Positions 24,945 through 34,266 are shown, counted from the first letter of the stretch. The stretch is 64,000 nucleotides of DNA from Myxococcales bacterium (GCA_003151595.1 PLXW01000108.1:18636-82635); one strand, 5' to 3'. A program made the numbers and translations. Notes: generated by a model not told the origin, from the letters alone.

Positions 24945-26316
24945 GATCGGTCACTCCCGGTGGGGCGGTGGGCGCGCGCGGACGAGGCCGCGTGCGTGGC
25001 GACGGTGCTGCGGTGGAAGCGTTGTGCCCGGCGTCGGCCGGCGATGCGGCGGCCGACGCTGACGGCGCGGCTGCGCTCGCGGAGTCGACGGACGGTTCGC
25101 TCGGCGCCGCGGCCGGAGCGCTCGCCGCGGGAGCTTGCACGACCTGCGTAGCGGGCGTCGTCACCACCGGCGCGGGCGCAGGCGACTTCGATCCGCGAAG
25201 GCCCGCCGCGCCGATCACCGTGAGCACCGCGACGCCGCCCGCGAGCGCGAACATCGTCCCGCGCGACCTCGATCGCCGCGCCGCAGCCGCGCCGTCCGCG
25301 TGCGATCTCCGCGACGCCGACGCCAGCGCAGCCATGCTCGACGCCGACTCCGACGGCGCGACCTGCGTCCGCATCGGCGTCATCAGCGATTGAATGTCGG
25401 CGGCGCTCGTCATCCGATGAATGCGCGCCACGACCGCGCTCGCGCCCGGCGCGAACGGCACGAGCGCCTCCACGAAATCGGCGACCGTGGCGAAGCGATT
25501 GTCGGGATCCTTCTGCAGGCAGCGCATCACGATCGCGTCGAGCTCCGGCGGCACTTCGTCGCGGCTGGCGCGCACGGGCGGAGGGTCCTCTTGAAGAATC
25601 TGCACGCACGTCGTCGCCAGAGTCGTCGCGTCGAAGGCGCGTCGCCCGGCGAGCATCTCGTACAAGATCGCGCCCAGCGCCCAGATGTCCGCGCGCCCGT
25701 CGACGCCGCGGCTGTCCTGCATCTGCTCGGGCGACATGTACTTCGGCGAGCCGATCATCGCCGAGGTCGACGTGATCTGCTGCGCCTCCGATCCGAGCAG
25801 CTTCGACGCCTTCGAGATCCCGAAGTCGAGGACCTTCACGAGCGGCGCGCCGTCGAGCGTCTTGGTGATGAAGAGGTTCGCCGGCTTCACGTCGCGATGC
25901 ACGATGCCGTGACGGTGCGCTTCGGCCAGAGCCTCGCCGGCTTGAATCGTGTAGTCGATCGCCTCGGCGATCGGCAGCTTCGAACGCGCTTGCAGGAGGT
26001 GCGCGAGGTCTTGCCCCTCGAGCAGCTCCATCACCATGTACGGGACACCCGAGTCGAGCGTTCCCACGTCCGAGACGCGCGCGATGTGCTCGCTCTGCAA
26101 CCGCGCCGCCGCGCGCCCTTCGCGCACGAAGCGCTCCACGGCCTCGGCGCTCGCCAGCGCGCTCGGTCGCATCACCTTCAGCGCCACGCGATGCCCGAGC
26201 TGCACGTGCTCCGCCGCAAACACCTGTCCCATGCCCCCTTCGCCGATGACGAAGAGCACGCGATATTTCCCGGCGAGAATTTCCCCGGTCGCGAGCGGCG
26301 CCTTGCCAATCTCCAA
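24922..26316 (-). CDS. Ser/Thr protein kinase with membrane anchor
   Basis: This 464-residue protein has a Hanks kinase domain at about 18-285 with all expected motifs: [38 protein letters not shown] and [11 protein letters not shown]. After a basic linker (RRSRSRGT) comes one membrane helix at about 349-372. A low-complexity tail of Ala, Pro and Ser with a few basic residues follows and would lie outside the inner membrane. No folded sensor domain is evident, so regulation may come from partner proteins. It is first in the minus-strand run kinase, PEGA/TPR-like, PrsW, kinase and barrel protein, and overlaps the next gene by 23 bases. The ATG at 26316 fits the domain start well. Confidence 0.9.
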   Translation of the reverse strand: MEIGKAPLATGEILAGKYRVLFVIGEGGMGQVFAAEHVQLGHRVALKVMRPSALASAEAVERFVREGRAAARLQSEHIARVSDVGTLDSGVPYMVMELLEGQDLAHLLQARSKLPIAEAIDYTIQAGEALAEAHRHGIVHRDVKPANLFITKTLDGAPLVKVLDFGISKASKLLGSEAQQITSTSAMIGSPKYMSPEQMQDSRGVDGRADIWALGAILYEMLAGRRAFDATTLATTCVQILQEDPPPVRASRDEVPPELDAIVMRCLQKDPDNRFATVADFVEALVPFAPGASAVVARIHRMTSAADIQSLMTPMRTQVAPSESASSMAALASASRRSHADGAAAARRSRSRGTMFALAGGVAVLTVIGAAGLRGSKSPAPAPVVTTPATQVVQAPAASAPAAAPSEPSVDSASAAAPSASAAASPADAGHNASTAAPSPRTRPRPRAPTAPPGVTDRVLEDRR

Positions 26317-26410
26317 GCGCGCGAGCCTCCCTCATGAACCGTAGCGAACGGGGGGTGGACTCACAAGGCAGGGGGCGGGCAAGCCGTTTCTCCTCCGCGG
26401 CAAGGGCGAG

Positions 26411-28609
26411 CTAGGGGCGCAACCGCACGGTCGCCCGGTAATCGTAATACGGCGACAAAGGCACACCGTAGGCGCCTCCGTCCGTTCCCGAATCTGGGAC
26501 GCCGGCGTCGATCACCGGCGCTTTGAGCTCGATCGACGCCGCGGTCACGTCGGTGATCGGGATGTTCCAGAGCATGGGGTAGGTCGTCAGCTCGCTCGAG
26601 GCCGACTGCACGCTCCCCGGCGGCGACGTGATCGGATTGTTCCCACAGAACGTGCACCCCGGGATAGCCCCCGGCGGCGCCCCGAACCCGAACGCGGCCG
26701 AGAGCACGGCGTACGAATCCGCTTCGTAAGCCATCGTCCCCGGCGCCACGGGCCCGGCGTAGAACTCACCGGCCACGATCGCGGGAATGCCGGCGCTCAT
26801 CTTCGTCACGTACGCCACGAGCTTCTGCGTCTGCAGGAGGTTCTCGGCGCCACGCGCCCCCGCCGCGCTCAGCCCGAGTCCGTAGTTTCCCGTGTACGGA
26901 TTCGTCTCGCCGCCGACCGGATCGGTGAGCATCGCGCAGTACGCATCGAAGGGCTTCGGCCCCGGCAGCGTCACCGGCACGCGCACGATGCTCGCGCGCC
27001 AGTCGGTCGACCCCAGCACCCACTGCTGCGGCGTGCCGATCGGAAATCGCGAGAGCACCACGACGTCGCTCGCGCCGCCGTAGGCCAGCCCGGCGCTCAC
27101 GTTCGTCGTGCACTCGGCGCGCGTGGCGGCAGACGACGAGTTGCTCTCGAAGTTGAGCAGCGCGCACATCCAGCATCGCAGCTTCGCTTGATTCGTGGTG
27201 AGCACGAGCCCCGCCGACTGCGAGTAGCAATTGTTCGTGAGGCACGGCGTCGGGTCGGCGATGAGACCGGCGTCCTCGCTCCCCAGCTGCGTGGTGCAGT
27301 TGTCGCGCATGCACGACAGGAGCGGCTCCAGAAGGTTGTCGAGCGTCGGAGTTCCGCACGGCGCGGTGGTCGGCGGAGTCGGGAGTCCGCCGTCCTGGAG
27401 CGCGGGGTCGTCGATCGGCGTCGCGAGCGTGTCCTTGAAGTGCGCCGAGTACGGGAACTGCTTCTTGGCCGCGGTGATGATCCGCTCCTCGACGTCGTCC
27501 GGGAACGTGTCGACGATGCACGCGATGTCGCTCGGCAGCTCGGCGATGGCGGCGATCATCGGATCGGTGCGCTGCGCGTTGAACGGCGAAAACGGGCCCC
27601 ACAGATACGTGTCGAGCACGTCGACGGTGACGTCGATCGCGCCGCCGTTCGCGCATCGCGTGAGCGGCCCCTCGTCCTGCATCTCGTCGCAGACGTAGAT
27701 CTCTTCGGGGAACGACGGGTCGCTCTCCCGCCCGATGGCGAACGCCGTGTAGCTCTCCCTCTCGGCGAGCGCGGGCGCGCCCACGAGGAGCGCCGAGGTC
27801 TGCCCCGTGAGCGCGACGCCGACCTTGAGCGTGCCGCCGAAGACCGGGATCTCGTTGTAGCCGTCGGTCTCGCCGGGCTCGTTCGGATCCGGGGGCGAGA
27901 CGCCGATCCGCCCGAAGGCGATGTTCCCGAACATCACGACGTCGATCGTCGCCGGCAGCACCGACGTATCGGTGTACCCGAAGTCGATCGCGGCGAGGCC
28001 GTCGATGCCGTCGACGAAGCGGAGCTTGGAGTCGAGCTGAAGAGGCGCGGTCTCTCTCATGGCCACGACGGCCGGCGTCTTGGTGCCGTCGCCGAGCACG
28101 TACGCCCCTGCGCCTCCGCCCGACGCGATCGACGCCTGCACGGTCGCGAGCGGCGTCGCACTACAGGTGCTCCCCGCGCTCACGAAGGCGATCGCGTACG
28201 ACCCCGCTTCGACCTTGAACGGCGCGCTCACGTCCTTGTACCCGAGGCCGCGCGGGCACGTCGGCCCCGCAGACGCGATCACCGGCTGGCCGTCGATCGG
28301 CGACGCGCCGTCCGTGCGGCGCAAGCAAACGTCGACGCGCGTCGTCGACGCGATCATGTTCCCCACGCGCAGCGTCGCGTCCCCCTTCGTCGGAAGGACG
28401 CACGGCGCGGCGACACCGACGCTCGCCTCAGGCCCAGAGTCGAGCGCGCTGGGAGCGAAGGTCGACGCGAGGTGCGCGTCGTGGCCGTCGATGCCGAGGA
28501 TCACCTCGCACCCGAACGCCGCGAACGCCGCCGACACGATCAGCGACGCGCAGACGAAGATCGTCCGCGACGAAGCCGATGGCGCCCGCTTCCCCTTTTT
28601 CATCCCCAT
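26411..28609 (-). CDS. lipoprotein with DUF4397-like repeats and a degenerate endonuclease/exonuclease/phosphatase fold
   Basis: This 732-residue protein has a lipoprotein signal with Cys34 (AAFAAFGC). Two beta-rich units follow (about 60-270; LRVGNMIASTTRVDVCLRR, then VDGIDGLAAIDFGYTD) that resemble DUF4397 domains. The C-terminal half (about 330-700) has landmarks of the DNase I-like EEP fold: AELPSDIACIVDTFPD in place of the usual DVVxLQE strand, VVVLSRFPIG for the LSRxPI strand, and IVAGEFYAGP where active enzymes have GDFN. The catalytic Glu, Asp and Asn thus appear lost or replaced. A Cys-rich insert (residues 400-480) is unusual. It could be a surface binding protein derived from a phosphodiesterase. 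An alternative start lies at 28603. Confidence 0.6.
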   Translation of the reverse strand: MGMKKGKRAPSASSRTIFVCASLIVSAAFAAFGCEVILGIDGHDAHLASTFAPSALDSGPEASVGVAAPCVLPTKGDATLRVGNMIASTTRVDVCLRRTDGASPIDGQPVIASAGPTCPRGLGYKDVSAPFKVEAGSYAIAFVSAGSTCSATPLATVQASIASGGGAGAYVLGDGTKTPAVVAMRETAPLQLDSKLRFVDGIDGLAAIDFGYTDTSVLPATIDVVMFGNIAFGRIGVSPPDPNEPGETDGYNEIPVFGGTLKVGVALTGQTSALLVGAPALAERESYTAFAIGRESDPSFPEEIYVCDEMQDEGPLTRCANGGAIDVTVDVLDTYLWGPFSPFNAQRTDPMIAAIAELPSDIACIVDTFPDDVEERIITAAKKQFPYSAHFKDTLATPIDDPALQDGGLPTPPTTAPCGTPTLDNLLEPLLSCMRDNCTTQLGSEDAGLIADPTPCLTNNCYSQSAGLVLTTNQAKLRCWMCALLNFESNSSSAATRAECTTNVSAGLAYGGASDVVVLSRFPIGTPQQWVLGSTDWRASIVRVPVTLPGPKPFDAYCAMLTDPVGGETNPYTGNYGLGLSAAGARGAENLLQTQKLVAYVTKMSAGIPAIVAGEFYAGPVAPGTMAYEADSYAVLSAAFGFGAPPGAIPGCTFCGNNPITSPPGSVQSASSELTTYPMLWNIPITDVTAASIELKAPVIDAGVPDSGTDGGAYGVPLSPYYDYRATVRLRP

Positions 28610-28649
28610 CCCCGCGCGCGCATTCTACCCGCGTGCAGCCGCGAGCGCC

Positions 28650-29408
28650 TCAGTGCTTGGGGCGCGCCCACACACCGAAGGTGTACCCGCCGGCTCCGGG
28701 CCCATCGACCTGAACGTGGAATTCGAGCGTCTGGTCCTCGTCGAGGCACCACGGCTTGTCGCTCTCGATGATGGCTGTCGGGCTGTTGGTCTTGTCGTCG
28801 CCCACCAGCGCGCCACCCGGCTTCTCGATCAGCAGATCGAGATCGGTGATGCCCGAATCGGCGACGGCGAAGTACCGGTAGCAATAGCCGCCGAGGAGCG
28901 GGAGCTTGTAGACGTCGCGCGGGTCGTGCTGGTGGTGAAGCTTCCCCTCGATCACGTGCGCGTATTCGACGAGCCCGGTCGGCGTTCCGCACGCGGCGAC
29001 GATCGCTTCGTAGTCGTGCGTGTGATTGCCCGTGACGGCCACGGAAGCCCAGCAGTCGGCGTCGCCCGCGGTCTTCTTGGGAAAGGAGGCCTTCGATTTC
29101 TTCTTGTCGAAGAGGGGCGTCATGACGAAGCCGTCGGGCTTTTCCGCCGGGTCAGACCAGGCTTCGGCCGAGGGGGCCGGAGGCGCGGCAGGAGTCGTGG
29201 AGGTGGTCGTGGTCGTCGTGGTGGACGCGGCCGCCGCTGCGACTGCGGGTCCCGGCGCGGGACTCGGCGCCGCAGCGATCGCGGGAGCCGGCGCGGCGGA
29301 GCTCGGAGGCGGCGTGTCGGCCGCGGGCGTCGCTCCCCCGCACGCGATGAGCGTGGCCGCAATCAGGCCGAACGTCGTTCCCCCCACCGCCCCCTGTACT
29401 TTTCTCAT
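28650..29408 (-). CDS. hypothetical lipoprotein
   Basis: This 252-residue protein begins with a lipoprotein signal (MRKVQGAVGG..., lipobox IACGG near residue 23). A long Ala/Pro/Thr linker follows, with a run of seven Thr. The C-terminal domain of about 160 residues has paired Cys (DCWAS, AACGTP, GYCYRYFAV, PWCLDED) and acidic strands (DLDLLIEKPGGALVGDD). The pattern LDLLIEKPGG...ALVGDD...CLDEDQTLEFHVQVDGPG resembles pre-peptidase-type or C2-like carbohydrate-binding beta domains, but I cannot assign it. An ATG seven codons upstream is in frame. It is divergent from scpA. Confidence 0.65.
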   Translation of the reverse strand: MRKVQGAVGGTTFGLIAATLIACGGATPAADTPPPSSAAPAPAIAAAPSPAPGPAVAAAAASTTTTTTTSTTPAAPPAPSAEAWSDPAEKPDGFVMTPLFDKKKSKASFPKKTAGDADCWASVAVTGNHTHDYEAIVAACGTPTGLVEYAHVIEGKLHHQHDPRDVYKLPLLGGYCYRYFAVADSGITDLDLLIEKPGGALVGDDKTNSPTAIIESDKPWCLDEDQTLEFHVQVDGPGAGGYTFGVWARPKH

Positions 29409-29476
29409 GATCCCCACGCTACGAGGCACGCGCGAGGCGGGTCAATGCGACAAAAACCTAGTACCGTGACCCCGCT

Positions 29477-30283
29477 GTGCCCGACCTCCCCGAACCCGAG
29501 ACACTCGACGCTGGGAACGCGACTTACAACGTCGCACTCCCGTCGTTCGAGGGGCCGCTCGATCTGCTCTTGCACCTCTGCCAGAAGCACGAGCTCGACA
29601 TCCTCGACATCCCGATTGGCTTCGTCACCGAGAAGTACCTCGAGTACCTCGAGCTGATGCAGCTCACGTCGGGCGCGCTCGGGCTCGACGTGGCCAGCGA
29701 GTACTTGCTGATGGCGGCGACGCTCGCCCACATCAAGTCGAAGATGCTCCTGCCGGCGCCGCCGCCCGGTCAGGAGGACGACATCACCGAGATCGAGGAA
29801 GACCCGCGCGAGGCGCTCATCAAGCGGCTGCTCGAGTACCAGAAGTACAAGCAGGCCGGCGCCGATCTCGTGGCGCACGGGACGCTGGGGCGCGACGTCT
29901 TCACGCGCGGCGTCGTGCTCGAAGAAGCGGTGAATCAGGGGCTCCCGCCGCTGGCCGAGGTGCCGCTGTATTCCCTGCTCGAAGCGTTTCAAGCCGTGCT
30001 CGATCGCGCGAAGGTGAAGATCTCGCACGACGTCGTCGCCGATCGCGTCAGCCTGAGCGATCGCATCAACGAGCTGTTCGATCTGCTCCGCGCGCGAAAG
30101 CGCCTCACGTTCGAGTCGCTCTTCGAAGGGGCGACGACGCGGTTCGATCTCGTGATCACGTTCCTCGCTCTTTTGGAAATGACCAAGCTCCGCATGACAC
30201 GCCTGTTCCAGTCCGAGCCGCTCGCGCCGCTCTATGTCGAGATCTCCGCGGGCGACGACGTTCAAATGCCGGAGGGGCTGTGA
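29477..30283 (+). CDS. scpA: segregation and condensation protein A
   Basis: This 268-residue kleisin bridges the SMC head domains and, with ScpB, forms the bacterial condensin that compacts and separates the chromosome. It has the N-terminal helix FEGPLDLLLHLCQKHELDILDIPIGFVTEKYLEYL, which binds the SMC neck, a middle ScpB-binding linker, and the C-terminal winged-helix region (FDLVITFLALLEMTKLRMTRLFQ) that binds the SMC cap. The GTG start at 29477 places the conserved FEGPLDLLL about 24 residues in. Its stop overlaps the scpB start as GTGA. No smc gene is in the window. Confidence 0.95.
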   Translation: MPDLPEPETLDAGNATYNVALPSFEGPLDLLLHLCQKHELDILDIPIGFVTEKYLEYLELMQLTSGALGLDVASEYLLMAATLAHIKSKMLLPAPPPGQEDDITEIEEDPREALIKRLLEYQKYKQAGADLVAHGTLGRDVFTRGVVLEEAVNQGLPPLAEVPLYSLLEAFQAVLDRAKVKISHDVVADRVSLSDRINELFDLLRARKRLTFESLFEGATTRFDLVITFLALLEMTKLRMTRLFQSEPLAPLYVEISAGDDVQMPEGL

Positions 30284-31428
30284 CCGGCGGCCCGCTCCAG
30301 CGCGACGACACCGATCACGGCGTCGACCTCGAGGCCCCGATGACCGAGCGCCCCGCCGACGAGCACGCCGAGGCGAACGCCGGTGCGAGCCCCGAGCCGC
30401 CCGCCGATGAGAGGATCGACGAGGCAGGCGCCGACGCGCAGGACCTGACGTCGCCGGGACGGCAGATCGATCCCGAGGCGACCGTGAACCTCACCGGCGA
30501 CTTCGACGCGACGGTGAACCTGACCGGCGGCGAGCTCCCCGGCGAAGAGCGCGACGACGCGGCCGTGACGAGCGCGGTGACGCGCGGTCACTTGAAGGGA
30601 TTGCTCGAAGCGCTCATTTTCGCGAGCGATCGGCCGATCAAGACGAACGAGCTGGCGAAGGCTTCGGCCGCAGCGAGCAAGCTGGTGAAGGAGCTGCTCG
30701 AAGAGCTGAAGGCGGACTTCACCTCGCGCGGCGTGCAGCTCGACGAGGTCGCCGGCGGCTGGATCTTCCGGACGAACGCGGCGTACGCGCCGTTCGTGCG
30801 CGACCTCACGAAGCAGAAGCCGGCGCGCCTCTCGCGCGCGCAGATCGAGACGCTGGCCATCCTGGCGTACCGCCAACCGATCACGCGCCCCGAGATCGAC
30901 GACATCCGCGGCGTCGATTGCGGCCCGGTGTTGAAGCTGCTTCTCGAACGCGATCTCGTCCGCATGCTCGGCCGAAAAGACGAGCCGGGTCGCCCGGTGA
31001 TCTACGGGACGACGGTGCAGTTCCTGGAGCTCTTCGGGCTCAAGTCGTTGAAGGACCTCCCGACGCTTCGCGAGTTCACCGACCTCAACGAAGAGTCGCG
31101 CCGCACCGTCGAACGCGAGCTCGGCGAGACGCTCGAAGAGACCGTGGCCGCGATGGCGGCCGACGGCCCGCGCATTCCGCCGCCGAGCGACACGCTCCCG
31201 CCGAACGACGAAGACGACGGCCCGATGAACACCGAGATCCCCCCGCCGATGCCGCCGGAGATGGCGACAACGGAGGATCATCTTCCAGACCCCGAGAAGA
31301 AAACCGAAGGCGAAGGCGAGGTCGATGCCGAGGAAGAGTTCCCGGACGACGACGACGACGACTTCGATGATGATGACGACGAAGACGAAGACGAAGACGA
31401 AGAAGGCGAGAAAGAGGACGACGCTTAG
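30280..31428 (+). CDS. scpB: segregation and condensation protein B with long acidic termini
   Basis: ScpB binds the ScpA kleisin as a dimer. The two winged-helix domains lie at about residues 100-280: GLLEALIFASDRPIKTNELA, then RLSRAQIETLAILAYRQPITRPEIDDIRGVD and RDLVRMLGRKDEPGRPVIYGTT. At 382 residues it is about twice the usual length. The extra parts are an acidic N-terminal arm of about 95 residues with a repeated ATVNLTG (67-73 and 77-83), and a C-terminal tail that ends in a nearly pure Asp/Glu run. The GTG overlaps the scpA stop, with GAGGGG just upstream, so translation is coupled. It converges with the HTH gene 15 bases away. Confidence 0.93.
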   Translation: MTGGPLQRDDTDHGVDLEAPMTERPADEHAEANAGASPEPPADERIDEAGADAQDLTSPGRQIDPEATVNLTGDFDATVNLTGGELPGEERDDAAVTSAVTRGHLKGLLEALIFASDRPIKTNELAKASAAASKLVKELLEELKADFTSRGVQLDEVAGGWIFRTNAAYAPFVRDLTKQKPARLSRAQIETLAILAYRQPITRPEIDDIRGVDCGPVLKLLLERDLVRMLGRKDEPGRPVIYGTTVQFLELFGLKSLKDLPTLREFTDLNEESRRTVERELGETLEETVAAMAADGPRIPPPSDTLPPNDEDDGPMNTEIPPPMPPEMATTEDHLPDPEKKTEGEGEVDAEEEFPDDDDDDFDDDDDEDEDEDEEGEKEDDA

Positions 31429-31443
31429 TCGTCGCGCGTCCGT

Positions 31444-31770
31444 CTACTCGTCCACCGGATCGGCGTAGCCGGCCGCGAGCTTCGCCACTTCATCGCGCAG
31501 CTTCTTGTGCGCGGCGACCTTCCGGACGAGCTCCCAGAAGAGCGGATCGCCGAGCTGCTTCATCGGGTCGCCCCCCTTCGCCTTTCGCGGAACCGCGCCG
31601 GGGCCTTTCGCGCGAAGCGCTTCCATCTTGTCGATGAAGGGCTTCGTCGGAAAGAGCTCCCCCTTCTCCCAGCCGAGCACCGTCGCCTGCTCGAGGCCGA
31701 GCGCCCCCGCGAGCTCCTTGGCGGTGCAGGCGAGCTCTTTGCGGAGGGCCTTCAGCTCGTCAGGGGTCAC
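31444..31770 (-). CDS. small XRE-like HTH protein
   Basis: This 108-residue protein has an N-terminal helix-turn-helix of the XRE/antitoxin type: TPDELKALRKELACTAKELAG, then LGLEQATVLGWEKGELFPTK. A basic linker follows, then a C-terminal helical part (DPLFWELVRKVAAHKKLRDEVAKLA). It is probably a DNA-binding regulator; the target is unknown. The GTG start at 31770 overlaps the pmbA stop by four bases (GTGA), so it is translated as the last gene of the che-pmbA run. The open frame extends further upstream but only as an Arg-rich shadow inside pmbA. Confidence 0.75.
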   Translation of the reverse strand: MTPDELKALRKELACTAKELAGALGLEQATVLGWEKGELFPTKPFIDKMEALRAKGPGAVPRKAKGGDPMKQLGDPLFWELVRKVAAHKKLRDEVAKLAAGYADPVDE

Positions 31771-33158
31771 TTCTCGCTCGCGCCTCCGGCGATGGTCATC
31801 TTCGCCACGCGCAGCGTCGGCGCGGCGGTCGATGTGCGGAGATCGAGATCGCTCCCCACGGCGTCGATGCGCTTCCACAGCTCGTCGACGTTCAGCGAGA
31901 TCGTCACTTCGCTCACCGGGTACGCGAGCTCTCCGTCTTCGATCCAGAAGCCGGACGCGCCGCGCGAGAAGTCGCCGGTCACGGCGTTGAAGCCGAACCC
32001 CATCATCTCGGTCACGTAGAGACCGCGCTTGGTCGCCTTCACGATCGCTTCGTTGGAGTCCGTGCCGGGCTTCAGGATGAAGTTCGACGTGCTCGGCCCG
32101 ACGCCCGCTCCGCCACCGCGCGACGCGCTCCCCGTGCTCTCGCGCGAGAGCTTCCGCGCCGAGTACGAGTCGCAGAGGTACGTGCGGAGGATCCCCTTCT
32201 CGACGACGACGTTGGTGCGACTCGCGAGCCCTTCGCCGTCGAAGGGACGCGAGCCGGGCGCGCGCGGGAGGAGCGGATCATCGACCACGGTCACGAGATC
32301 GCTCGCCACGAGCGTCCCTTCGCGGCCCATCAAGTAGCTCGATTTGCGCCAGATCGAGCTCCCCATCACGCAGCCGGCGAGGAGGCCGAGGATCGATCGC
32401 GCGGCGTCGGGGTCGAAGACGACGGGGACTTCGCACGTCGACACCGTCTTCGCGCCGAGCTTCCGCAGCGTGCGGCGCGCCGCTTCGCGACCGGTTTCTT
32501 CCGCGTCGTCGAGCTCGGCGAGGAAGCGCTTCGCCGTCCAGTGGTAGCCGCGACGGTTCTTCCCGCCGACGTCCGCCGCGACCGGCACGACGCTGAGCGA
32601 GGCGTACGACCCTTTGTTCGTCGCGCGGAACCCGCTCGACAGCACGACCGCCGAGCCGCCCGCCGTCCGCCCGAAGGTGCCCCCTTCGCTGTTCGTGATC
32701 CGCGCGTCGAACGCACGCGCCGCAGCCTCCGCTTTCTTCGCGATCGCGATCGCCTGCGCCGCGTTCACCGCGCCCCCCGCGGGGTCGTAGAGATCGAGGT
32801 CCGGCGCCTTCTTCGGATCGCACAGCAGCTTCGGATCGGCCGGACCGGCAAACGGATCTTCCTGCGACAGATCGGCCAGCTCGATCGCGTCGGCCACGAA
32901 CCGCTCGATCCCCGCCTCGGAGAGATCGCTCGTCGACGTCGAGGCGACCCGCTTCCCCTTCATCACGCGAAGCCCGGCCGACCGGTGCCCCGCTTCTTCC
33001 ACCAGCTCGGTCTCGCCGAGCCGCACCTTCGCCGAGAGCTCCGCCCCCGATCGCAACACGCACTCCGCGACGCTCGCGCCGCGCGCGGTCGCCATCGCGA
33101 CGACGCGGTCACCCAACGCCAGGAGCTCTTCGAGTCCGCGATCGATCGCTTCGGTCAT
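31767..33158 (-). CDS. pmbA: TldE/PmbA-family metalloprotease subunit
   Basis: This 463-residue TldE-type protein pairs in other bacteria with TldD to form a protease that trims small peptides such as microcin B17 or CcdA. Landmarks include AECVLRSGAELSAKVRLGETELVEEAGHRSAGLRV, then KGKRVASTSTSDLSEAGIERFV and the C-terminal barrel with STSNFILKPGT and VTGDFSRGASGFWIEDGELAYPVSEVT. TldE lacks the HExxxH zinc motif of TldD, and none is seen here. No tldD is in the window. The ATG at 33158 sits 16 bases after cheB and is where similarity begins. A four-base overlap joins it to the HTH gene. Confidence 0.9.
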   Translation of the reverse strand: MTEAIDRGLEELLALGDRVVAMATARGASVAECVLRSGAELSAKVRLGETELVEEAGHRSAGLRVMKGKRVASTSTSDLSEAGIERFVADAIELADLSQEDPFAGPADPKLLCDPKKAPDLDLYDPAGGAVNAAQAIAIAKKAEAAARAFDARITNSEGGTFGRTAGGSAVVLSSGFRATNKGSYASLSVVPVAADVGGKNRRGYHWTAKRFLAELDDAEETGREAARRTLRKLGAKTVSTCEVPVVFDPDAARSILGLLAGCVMGSSIWRKSSYLMGREGTLVASDLVTVVDDPLLPRAPGSRPFDGEGLASRTNVVVEKGILRTYLCDSYSARKLSRESTGSASRGGGAGVGPSTSNFILKPGTDSNEAIVKATKRGLYVTEMMGFGFNAVTGDFSRGASGFWIEDGELAYPVSEVTISLNVDELWKRIDAVGSDLDLRTSTAAPTLRVAKMTIAGGASEK

Positions 33159-33174
33159 ACCGCCCAGGGTAATG

Positions 33175-34266
33175 TCAGACCGGAAGCTGCGCGAGGAACT
33201 CCGCGATCTGCGGGAGCGGCAAGACCTTCGCGGCCAACCCCGCGCGCACGACGGCGCCGGGCATGCCGAACACGACGGCGGTCTCCTGCGACTCGGCGAC
33301 GATCGACCCGCCCGCTTCGAGGATCGCGCGCGCCCCTTCGACGCCGTCGTCGCCCATGCCGGTGAGGATGACCGCGATGCACTTCGATCCACCGGCCGCC
33401 GCCGCGCTCTTCAGCAGACGATCGGCGCTGGGGACGTAGCGATCGGTGGGCGCGCTGGGGGCGACCTTGAGGCGGAACTCCTGCCCCATCGTGACGAGCT
33501 CCATGCACTGCCGTCCGGGGCACACGAAGCCGGTCATCTTCGCGACCGGATCGTTGTCCTGCGCTTCGGTCGTGCGGACGGGGCCGCGCTTGTCGAGGCG
33601 TTCGGCGAACGTGCGCGTGAACTTGTCGGGCATGTGCTGCGCGACGAGGAACGCCGCCGAGCTCGTCGCCGGGATCTTGCCGAAGATCTCGAGCAGGGCG
33701 CTGGGCCCGCCCGTCGAGCTGGCGATGCACACGAGGTGCTTTGGCGCGACGTACACGCCGGGAACTCCGCCGCCGTCGAACCCTTGAGGCTTACCGTCGG
33801 CGCTCCAGTTGCCGCTCACGTTGCGTCGGCTGACGGGCGGCGTGAACGTCGGTCGCAGCGATCGCACAAGGAGCACCTTCTGGAGAATTTGTTCACGCAG
33901 CTCGGTCGCGTCGGGACTGATCTGTCGATCGGGTTTGGTGACGAAGTCGAGCGCGCCGAGCTCGAGCGCCTTGAAGACGTTCTCTTTCTGCGAGTACGAG
34001 CTCACGACGATCACTGGCGTCGGCTGCTTCGACATCAAGATGCGGAGGAAGGTGAACCCGTCCATCCGCGGCATCTCGAGGTCGAGCGTGATCACGTCGG
34101 GTCGCAGCAGCGACGCCAGACGCAACGCTTCTTCGCCGTCCGCCGCCTTGCCCACGACCTCGACGTCCGGGTTCCCCGCGAACACGTCGGCGATGTTCCG
34201 GCGGTTGTACGCGGAGTCGTCGACGACCATGAGTCGTATGGGGGGCGTTCGGTTTGAAGCGGTCAT
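33175..34266 (-). CDS. cheB: chemotaxis response regulator protein-glutamate methylesterase
   Basis: This 363-residue CheB removes methyl groups from receptor glutamates to reset sensitivity. The receiver domain (1-125) has the acidic pocket VVDDS and phospho-acceptor Asp62 in LDLEMPRMDG, with Lys in VTKPD. The linker is about 45 residues. The methylesterase domain has catalytic Ser184 in ASSTGGPSA, His211 in AQHMP and Asp in LTGMGDDGVEG. All active residues are present, so it should be functional. It follows cheR by 36 bases and precedes pmbA by 16. Confidence 0.95.
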   Translation of the reverse strand: MTASNRTPPIRLMVVDDSAYNRRNIADVFAGNPDVEVVGKAADGEEALRLASLLRPDVITLDLEMPRMDGFTFLRILMSKQPTPVIVVSSYSQKENVFKALELGALDFVTKPDRQISPDATELREQILQKVLLVRSLRPTFTPPVSRRNVSGNWSADGKPQGFDGGGVPGVYVAPKHLVCIASSTGGPSALLEIFGKIPATSSAAFLVAQHMPDKFTRTFAERLDKRGPVRTTEAQDNDPVAKMTGFVCPGRQCMELVTMGQEFRLKVAPSAPTDRYVPSADRLLKSAAAAGGSKCIAVILTGMGDDGVEGARAILEAGGSIVAESQETAVVFGMPGAVVRAGLAAKVLPLPQIAEFLAQLPV

